Below are positions 7,686 through 13,945 of a stretch of 13,945 nt of DNA, in pieces. The notes under the pieces were generated by a model, which had not been told where the DNA came from, made no database searches, and saw nothing but the letters and a program-made list of their open reading frames with translations. The stretch comes from Baffinella frigidus. Taxonomy: Eukaryota > Cryptophyceae > Cryptomonadales > Baffinellaceae. The position numbers and the translations under genes are program-made. Numbering within the stretch: the first letter of the stretch is position 1; each line of letters opens with the position of its first letter. The stretch covers positions 1,071,588 through 1,085,532 of the forward strand of contig MU646327.1 of assembly GCA_026770585.1 (NCBI GenBank), read 5' to 3'.

Positions 7686-10600
7686 ATGCGGACGTTCCTC
7701 GTGGGCGCCGGCTTCCTCATCATGGCCAGTCTGGTCTTCGCGTGGTCGTCTACGGGCGTGCATAGGACTGGGGTCCCGCTGTCGGAGGGCGCGCGGGTCC
7801 AGCCGGGCCGTGGGCGAAATCTGAAGCGGGGCAGCGAGAATTTGGCTCTGCGGGGCGGTGGGAGCGGAGGGGAAGTTCCTGACGCACAACAACGGCAATC
7901 GGGGCTGGCTAAGTCGCAGCTCGATGTGGTTGTCGATGGTCAAACCCTTCTCTCTCCTAAACCCTAAACCCTAAACCATAAACCCTAAACCCTAAACCCT
8001 AAACCCTAAACCCCGAAACCTAAAACCTACACCCTCAAACCTACACCCTAAACCCTAAACCCTAAAACCCTAAACCCTAAACCCTAAACCCTTAACCCTT
8101 TACCCTCAAACCGCAAAGATGAACCCCACACCCTCAAACCCAAACCCTAATCAACCATGGCGGCGAGCGACGCACACCCTAAACCTTGAATCCTAAACCC
8201 TAAAATCCAAAAACCTCAACCCTGACCCCTAAACCCTAAACCCTAAAACCTAAACACCAAACCCTCAAAGTGGAACCCTAAACTCTAGACCCTGAACCCT
8301 GAACATCAACGGGGCGATCGACGCATATCTTAAATCCTCAACCCTGAGTCCTGCACCCCAAACCCTAAACCCTAATCCCTAAACCCTAAACCCTAAACCC
8401 TGAATCCTATACCCCAAACCCTAAACCCTAAACACCAAACACCAAACCCTAATCCCTAAACCCTTCACTCTACACCCCAAACTATGCACCCTACATCCTG
8501 ACCCCTACACCCTGAACCCTAAAACTCAAACCCTGAACCCTGAACCCTGAACCCTGAACCCTGAACCCTGAAGCCTGACCACAGCAGCCATGGGGGGGAG
8601 CGACGCACGCCCTGAACAAGCCTTGAATCATGAGCCTTGAATCATGAACCCGAAAACCCTAGACACCAAACCCTAAATCCCAGAACCTTAACCCTAAACC
8701 CTCAAAGCCTTGAATCATGAACCCGAAAAGAGCCTTGAATCATGAACCCGAAAACGAGCCTTGAATCATGAACCCGAGCCTTGAATCATGAACCCGAAAA
8801 CCCTAGACACCAAACCCTAAATCCCAGAACCTTAACCCTAAACCCTCAAACCTAAACTCTAAAACCTCAAAGCTAAACCCTAATCAACTATGGGGGCGAG
8901 CGACGCAAACCCTCAGCCCTAAACCCTAAACCCTGAACCCTATGCCCTCAACCCTAAACCCTAAACCCTCAACTTTGAACCCTAAACCCTAAACAACCAT
9001 ATGGGTAATCGAAACAGGCACGAAACCCTGAACCGTGAATCCTGAACCCTAAAACCCCTAAACCCTAAACCCTAAAATCTAAACCCTAAACCCTGAACCC
9101 TAAACCCTAAATCCTAAACACTAAACTCCAAATCCTACACACTCAACCCTCAACCCTCAACCCTAAAAAGCCATGGTGGCGAGCGACTCACACCCCACAC
9201 TCTGAACCCTAAACCCTATACCCTAAACCCTAAACCCCAACCCTCAACCCTTCAACCCTCAACCCTAAATCCTGAGCTCTGATCCCTAAATTGCAAACCC
9301 TCAACCCTCAACCCTCAACCCTAAACCCTCAACCCCACACCCTACACCCTGCACCCTCAAGCCTAACCCCTCAACCCTGCACAGCGATGGGGGCGAGCGA
9401 CGCGGACAGCGCAGTCTCGATGCTCAACGAGAAGTTCTCAGACATGGTCGCGCTGGAGCAACCCGGCGCGATCCTCAAGTGGGCGGGCGAGACGTTCCCG
9501 AAGAAGCGATGGGCCCAGATCACGAGCTTCGGCCTGTCAGGTGCTCCCTCGTAATGCCTAACTTGTTTTGCATTATAAAGTCGTAGGAACCCCCCTGCCT
9601 GCCGTAGGCAATCCGTAGGCTGTAAGTACCTCGCGGAGGTCAGCTTGTTACATGACTCGGCAACCCGCGTCGTCTCTCGTCCCCCGCCCCTCATCTGCAA
9701 AATTCGTTTTGTTTTTGTCCCTAACCTATCGATCTATCTATCTATCTATCTATACCGTAGACCGTAGACCGTAGACCGTAGACCGTAGAGCCGAGACCCT
9801 AGACCCTAAATCCTAGACCCTAGACCCTAGAGGGGAAATGGCGCAACGTTGATCCCTTGCCCCCACCGGTGCAGGGCTGGTAATCACGGACATGCTGGCG
9901 AAGATGAAGTTACTCGGAGACATGCACGTCGTGACCATCGACACCCTCCACCTCTTCCCGGAGACGTACAAACTGATCTCCGAGGTGCACGACTACTGGG
10001 AGGACCTGGAGGACATCAAACTGTACCATTGCAAGCGCGCGGAGACGCGCCGGCAGTTCGAGCGGATGTATGGCGCGCGCCTCTGGCAGGCGGACGCTGC
10101 CCTTTACGGCTACCTCACCAAGGTCCTGTCACTTCCTTCTTCGGTTGTCCTCAACTCTTCCATGCCATCAGACACTCAATTTCAGTGGACCTTGCAACGG
10201 AAAATCCTGCCCTCCACCGGAGTGGCGAATTTTGTTGTGAGTTGTCTCCCTACCCCCCTTGAAGGGTTGCGAGGCAGGATGGGGCGCGTGGATGGTGGCA
10301 GCGATGGCCACGAGCCTGAGCCAGAGCGGACGCGGGGCGGGGGGTGGCTGTGATGGGCACTCAAGCGGGGGCTAGCTGTGATGGCCACGCGATGCGGAGC
10401 TAAGGCGGCACAGCGCGCGGTGACCCTAAACCCTGGACCCTAAACTCGCAAGCCTGAACAGATCGAGCCGACGAAGCGGGCGTTGGACGAGCTGGGCGTG
10501 ATCGCGTGGCTCACGGGGAGACGGCGAAGCCAGGGGGGTGAGCGCTCGGAGCTCAACCTCTTCGAGATTGATGCGGGGGATGGCCGCCTCAAGATCAACC

Positions 10601-11432
10601 CGCTCGCGAATTGGGGGCGGGAGGAGGTGAGCGCCGGGGGAGGTGGGGTAGGGAGGGGGGGCGCTCGCAGACTCGAGGGCTGGCATTGGTCCCTCTGGAT
10701 AGGGACGCGTTGTGGGTGTCTGGAGTGACTGAGTTTGGTGGTAGGCTCTGGAGGCACGTCGGGGTTTGGTGGTAGACTGCGGAGAGGGACGCGTTGCGGC
10801 GGGGGGTTGGCTCACGGGAGACTGCAGGCCTGGCTGTGCTGATGGCCGATGTCTAGCTGGCTGAGTCACGGCGGGGCGCGGTGGCTGGCAGACAGCAGGG
10901 TTGGCAGTGCACAGAGACGCCATATGGCGGGTGGCTGAGTCATGGCGGGGCGCGGCGGGTGGCAGTGCAGAGGGACTGTATGTTGGCGGCTGACGCGTTG
11001 GTGTGGTTGGTGGCAGGTGTGGCGGTACATCAAGAAAAACGCGATCCCCTACAACGCCCTCCACGACCAGGGGTACCTCTCCGTCGGGGACACGGTCTCG
11101 ACGGAGAAGGCGGCCGAGAGCGAAGGCGAGCGCGGGGGGCGGTGGCGTGGGAGCAACAACACCGAGTGCGGCATCCACCACCACACGTCGGCGTCGGACT
11201 CGGAGGGGCTCGCGCAGAAGGCGGAGCGGATCCGGCAGGGGTACGCGTGGGAGCAGCGGGCGCTTGAGCGCGCGCGGGAACAGGGGGTCACGCAGGTTAC
11301 CCAGGATAACTTCGTTGCTGAGGTGCCGCCCGCCCCCCCGGCTAAACTCCACACCCTAACCCCTGACCCCTGACCCCTGACCCCTGAACCCTGAACCCTA
11401 AATCCTAAGCCCTATACCCTAAACCCTCATCC

Positions 11433-11471
<39 letters not shown>

Positions 11472-12996
11472 ACCCTAAATCCTGAACCCTCAACCCTCAA
11501 CCCTAAATCATGCACCCTACTTGCGCCTCCCTTACACGCCTTCCCAACTTCGCGCGCAGCTCCTTGTGGTGCTGCCTCGCCTGGCCTTGAAGGCAGGCTG
11601 CCGCAACCTTGATTTCATAAAGGGGGGTTTCGGCTACGGGGGGGGGGGGTTCGCTGGCCCTATCCCATGCATGAATGTGTTGAGGTTCCCGGCGCGTCTG
11701 TTGAACTCTCGCAGCATGTTCAACACCACTCCTCCCTGTGCCTCCCGTGTGCCCCTATGTACGCATCGACGCCCAGAAACACGCCCCCACGTCACCCCAC
11801 GGCCTCGAACGTTGAGGGGGGAGACAAGTTGTTGCCGCTACATCTAGTCTGGGGTTGGCTTTTGCACTTTCGCATTCAGCCAACCTACCTCAAATCGGCA
11901 ATGCTGCCCCGGTGCCGCATCTTACGGTTTCTTGGATCTGGCCTTGCAGGGATCCTTTGGGCGCGTGTTGCTGTTTTCGTCGAGATTCACTGGTGTGCCC
12001 TGGTTCACTATACTCTCCTCACCGTTCAGTTCAGTCTAGGCGCCAGGATTTGGGGCGTGTGGGAAGTAGAGTTACTCTGGGGGGAATGGGCTTCTTCTGG
12101 CTTGGCGAGTTGCCGAGTACATCTTGTAAAATTGTTTTCAATGCAGCGTTTCAAGTTTCCTGGTACAAAGGAATTTTTCAAGTCGGCCAATCGATAACGT
12201 CCAAGTTGTACCATACATATAGTAGATCCAGGAGAGAGCAAGTGGTTCTATGGTAGATTCGGAACCCTTGCGTTACCACGCCTGAAAGGTGGCGGGGCGT
12301 TCGCAGGTGCACGCCTTACGAGACATGATTTATTTCCAACTGGGACTCAAGTGGTTGCATGGTCGCAGGTGGCAGAGTCGGACACGGCGGTTTTGCTGGA
12401 CATCTACGTGCCATGGTGCCCGCACTGCCGGCAATTCGAGCCCAAGTTCAACGAGATCGCGCAAGTCTTTGCGAAACAGGGGGGGGGGGGCGAAGGCGGG
12501 GGAGAGGTTGTGGTGGCGAAGCGGTTGGACGGATACGAGAACAAGATCCCTGATGCTTGGAAGGCGAAGTTCCCTGTCGATGGCTACCCCACCTTGTAAC
12601 ACCCCCCCCGCCCCCTGCCCCACTCTACTCAGATATTTCGGTTACAAGAACCCGCACTAATATTTTTGCCTTTGTGTTCTGAATTTTGTACCCGATATTG
12701 ACCAAATCTCGCGTTAGTCCACTTGCCGGTACTAATCTAAGAAAACAGACGCCGACCGAGGCTTGACCAAGGTTGTTCTTACAGCCTGGATATCCCTGCA
12801 GGTGGACGGACACCTCTGAAACTGACGTGTGGGCGGACTTTGCAGGTTTCTGGTGTTTGCCAAGATGGAGCGCAAGCCGGTGGTCTACACGGGCGGGAAA
12901 AACGACGCTGCTGAGATTGTGAAGTGGGTGCGCGCCACGCTCAGCAAGGCCAGCAATTTCCAGCACGCGGCGACCCAGGCCGCCTTTTCACAATAG
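7686..12996 (+). CDS. Plastid-targeted PAPS/APS reductase with C-terminal thioredoxin domain (seven exons)
   Basis: This enzyme reduces adenylated sulfate (PAPS or APS) to sulfite in assimilatory sulfate reduction. Exons: 7686-7938, 9385-9540, 9875-10122, 10462-10626, 11017-11322, 12369-12595, 12846-12996. All introns are GT...CAG, all phases match, and the product is 501 residues. The start is the first Met after an in-frame TGA. Residues 1-20 form a signal peptide (FLVGAGFLIMASLVFA), followed by an Arg-rich, transit-like stretch to about residue 85, suggesting a complex plastid. The reductase domain (about 100-350) shows FGLSGLVITDM, IDTLHLFPETY, GRRRSQGG, GYLSVGD and the catalytic TECGIH (Cys325). 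It most resembles fungal MET16-type PAPS reductases. The Cys pairs that bind the 4Fe-4S cluster in plant APS reductases are absent (the usual Cys-Cys site reads TKIEPTKRAL). A PDI-like thioredoxin domain (about 364-490) has VPWCPHC (Cys393, Cys396) and the cis-Pro GYPTL. The substrate (PAPS, or APS as in cluster-free APR-B) is undecided. Confidence 0.92.
7939..9384 (+). repeat. Telomere-like CCCTAAA array filling intron 1 of the reductase gene
   Basis: Almost the whole 1446-nt intron consists of CCCTAAA and variants (CCCTGAA, CCCTCAA, CCCTACA). The C-rich strand is the sense strand throughout. The array starts a few bases after the donor (GATG before GTCAAA) and runs to the acceptor CCCTGCACAG. 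Embedded are decayed copies of ATGGGGGCGAGCGACGC and a local duplication of CCTTGAATCATGAACCCGAA near 8630-8800. TTTAGGG is the telomere repeat of plants and many algae, so this is an interstitial telomere-like block, possibly a subtelomeric remnant. Confidence 0.95.
8157..9403 (+). repeat. Recurring 17-bp motif ATGGGGGCGAGCGACGC, about seven copies
   Basis: Copies start at 8157 (ATGGCGGCGAGCGACGC), about 8305 (ATCAACGGGGCGATCGACGC, degraded), 8590 (ATGGGGGGGAGCGACGC), 8890 (exact), 9001 (ATGGGTAATCGAAACAG, badly decayed), 9173 (ATGGTGGCGAGCGACTC) and 9387 (exact, inside exon 2 and coding for MGASDA). Several are preceded by TCAACCATGG-like sequence and followed by CACCCTAAAC-like sequence. 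Spacing is irregular, about 110-300 bp. Confidence 0.9.
9541..9874 (+). repeat. Intron 2 of the reductase gene, with short tandem repeats
   Basis: The first half is unique sequence. Near 9730-9752 is a (CTAT)n tetranucleotide run, then CGTAGAC repeated about five times (about 9756-9788), then CCCTAGA/CCCTAAA-like heptamers (about 9796-9831). The heptamers look like successive drift from the telomere-like unit. The intron is 334 nt and ends CCGGTGCAG. Confidence 0.8.
10123..10461 (+). other. Intron 3 of the reductase gene
   Basis: This 339-nt intron (donor AAG before GTCCTG, acceptor CCTGAACAG) is mostly unique, with GGGGTGGCTGTGATGG / GGCTAGCTGTGATGGCCAC-type duplications near 10342-10390. 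A short CCCTAAACCCTGGACCCTAAA run sits 20-40 bp before the 3' splice site, again with the C-rich strand as sense. Confidence 0.7.
10627..11016 (+). repeat. Intron 4 of the reductase gene, G-rich with internal duplications
   Basis: This 390-nt intron has the best donor of the gene (GAGGAG before GTGAGC) and acceptor GTGGCAG. It is G-rich on the sense strand and free of CCCTAAA. GGCTGAGTCAYGGCGGGGCG occurs near 10858 and again near 10934; AGGGACGCGTTG occurs near 10701 and 10783; GGTTTGGTGGTAG-like words recur between. The pattern suggests local tandem duplication followed by drift. Confidence 0.7.
11323..12368 (+). repeat. Intron 5 of the reductase gene: telomere-like block plus dispersed repeat
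   Basis: The 1046-nt intron starts with CCCTGACCCC and CCCTCAACCC-type heptamers (about 11350-11517), mostly the CCCTCAA and CCCTGAC variants. Then come about 140 bp of unique sequence, a poly-G run near 11640, the ~450-bp dispersed repeat (11655-12075) and unique sequence up to the acceptor GGTCGCAG. The plus-strand ORFs of 108-176 codons here are not supported as genes because they fall inside a well-defined intron. Confidence 0.85.
11655..12075 (+). repeat. Diverged ~450-bp repeat, copy 2
   Basis: This segment is collinear with the minus strand of 7600-7140 (see copy 1), sharing CCCGGCGCGTCTGTTGAACT at 11688-11707 and TTGGGCGCGTGTTG near 11957. It lies wholly inside intron 5 of the reductase gene. 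No terminal inverted repeats or target duplications are obvious, so the element type is unknown. Confidence 0.8.
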
Positions 12997-13053
12997 GACA
13001 CCGCGGGACTGATCTTCGAGAAAGAGTAAATTTTTAGAGAGCACGTGGAAGAC
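12997..13053 (+). other. 3' flank of the reductase gene
   Basis: The stop TAG is at 12994-12996. No AATAAA or clear green-algal TGTAA signal follows within 60 bp; the nearest AT-rich stretch is GAGTAAATTTTTAG at about 13024-13037. The transcript end cannot be placed from sequence. Confidence 0.3.
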
Positions 13054-13117
13054 TGTACATGGGTACCTCGCTCATAAGAACTCGCCCCCCCCTAGGACCC
13101 TAGGGTAGGCCTATGCC
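13054..13117. mobile_element. Half copy of the 120-bp MITE-like element
   Basis: TACATGGGTACCTCGCTCAT and the following AAGAACTCGCCCCCCCCTAGGACCC-type region match the left arm of the full element at 13118 directly and its right arm in inverted orientation (GGTCCTAGGGGGGGTGCGG). It breaks off at the start of the full copy, giving a nested or tandem arrangement. Confidence 0.65.
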
Positions 13118-13237
13118 TACAGGGGTACCTCGCTCATAAGAAAACGCCCTCCCCTCGGACCTTACAGTAGGGACTATGCCTAGGGTCCTATGCTGGTCCT
13201 AGGGGGGGTGCGGTTACTTGAGCGAGGCAACCCTGTA
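13118..13237. mobile_element. 120-bp MITE-like element, copy 2
   Basis: TACAGGGGTACCTCGCTCAT at the left faces TGAGCGAGGCAACCCTGTA at the right, so the termini are inverted repeats flanked by TA. The middle contains CCTTACAGTAGGGACTATGC, matching CCCTACAGTAGGGCTAGTCC of copy 1 at 5737-5856. Length is exactly 120 bp in both. It has no coding capacity and lies about 120 bp after the reductase stop codon. Confidence 0.8.
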
Positions 13238-13322
13238 CGGAAACAGTCGTCAGTCGTTGGCGCCGCAGGTTACATGCTCCGACTTTTCTTCTGTAAACCA
13301 ACCCCTAGTGGCTATACGTCCC

Positions 13323-13359
13323 AATCCGTGAATTCATTTTAAAATCCGTGAATTCACGG
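13323..13359. repeat. Duplicated AATCCGTGAATTCA with palindromic end
   Basis: AATCCGTGAATTCA occurs at 13323-13336 and 13343-13356, separated by TTTTAA. The second copy extends into the perfect 14-bp palindrome CCGTGAATTCACGG (13346-13359). It could be a hairpin or a dimeric protein-binding site; no function is shown. Confidence 0.7.
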
Positions 13360-13945
13360 AAAGTTGGGGCCCGCTCTGTACCTCCCCGTTTTTTTCGACC
13401 GAACTTGTCTCGCCGGGATCCGGTAGGGGAGCTCAAGCCCGTCACATCGATGTGAAGGAGTCTAGGTTCTAGCGGCCGCCAACACCCGGGTAGGGCGGGC
13501 CGCGGGCTGGCGGTGCCGTTAAAATGGCAGCAAAGCTCGACTTGCCAAAAGCAACCTGGGCAGCGCGCGGGGCGCCCGCACAGGGGCGGAGACGTCGCCC
13601 GCCGGTGCCATCCATAGTGGTCCCCTAATCAGGGTGCGGCGAAGAGCGACGGTTCTGCCCGAGTCCTCCTACGGAACGGTCAGGTGTGAAAAAGAAGGCA
13701 GTGGCGTCATCTCTTAGAGCATTTACTGTGACTCGCGGCAAACACGCAGTTCTCCAAAACCTGGTGTTCAGAGAAAGCTCTCCCGAACCCACACCGCGTC
13801 TACCTAAATGGTTCAAGTTGCCAAGCTGCACACCCGCCAACCGAATTCTGTGCAGTCAACTCTCTCTACTCAGCCGGCCTAAGTGAATGTACTTAAGGAG
13901 GCTTGAGTGAATCTACGCCGACGTCCTCATAACCGTGCGTCCTAA
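13360..13945. other. Right-hand stretch without a supportable gene
   Basis: GC-rich unique sequence with small palindromes (CACATCGATGTG near 13443; AGCGGCCGCCA facing TGGCGGTGCC near 13471-13515). An ATG at 13524 opens a short basic reading frame, and ORFs of 66-71 codons overlap on opposite strands near 13625-13886. None shows a domain, so I call no gene. Confidence 0.35.

Noticed and set aside
7950-9380. A true telomere or chromosome end
   Set aside because: The array is bounded on both sides by coding exons of one gene and is heavily diverged from a pure CCCTAAA run, so it is interstitial.
10426-11352. Minus-strand ORF of 308 codons, the longest in the window
   Set aside because: It is antisense to reductase exons 4 and 5 and to the intron between them. 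Its Pro/Arg-rich composition is what GC-rich antisense DNA gives, and it has no recognisable domain.
11667-12256. Plus-strand ORFs of 176 and 133 codons
   Set aside because: They lie inside intron 5 of the reductase gene and over a dispersed repeat whose other copy does not keep the frame.
13524-13627. Start of a gene at the ATG at 13524
   Set aside because: The reading frame ends after about 34 codons, is basic low-complexity at its end, and matches no family that I recognise.

Overview
The window looks like nuclear DNA of a eukaryote, most likely an alga with a complex (secondary) plastid. The genes are split by GT...AG introns, long stretches are plant-type telomere-like repeat (CCCTAAA and variants), and the best gene starts with a signal peptide followed by an Arg-rich transit-like segment. 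I cannot name the lineage from sequence alone; cryptophyte, haptophyte, stramenopile, chlorarachniophyte and dinoflagellate all remain possible. About four fifths of the window is non-coding.

Layout. (1) 74-512, minus: the first two exons of GPI8/PIG-K, the catalytic subunit of GPI transamidase, running off the left edge. (2) About 780-3140: an array of interleaved dispersed repeats (units near 228 bp and near 45 bp, joined by CCTAAAGGACC-like runs). (3) 3150-3925: a degenerate ~20-bp minisatellite split by an AT-rich segment. (4) 3925-4146: telomere-variant CCCTAAT repeats that switch strand twice, then a perfect 2 x 46 bp tandem repeat. (5) 4245-5200: no gene I can support. (6) 5198-7082, minus: an unrecognised split gene supported by phase-matched exons, with a 120-bp MITE-like element and a threefold repeat in its introns. 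(7) 7686-12996, plus: a complete seven-exon gene for a plastid-targeted PAPS/APS reductase fused to a C-terminal thioredoxin domain (501 residues). (8) 13054-13237: a second 120-bp MITE-like element plus a half copy, then about 700 bp without a recognisable gene.

The two recognised genes act in different places: GPI8 in the ER membrane, attaching GPI anchors to proteins, and the reductase probably in the plastid, reducing activated sulfate to sulfite. They show no sign of working together. The most unusual part is the reductase gene. Four of its six introns carry CCCTAAA-type or closely related repeats on the sense strand. Intron 1 also holds about six decayed copies of the first 17 coding bases downstream of its own 3' splice site, and intron 5 holds a diverged copy of a ~450-bp repeat found inverted just upstream of the gene.
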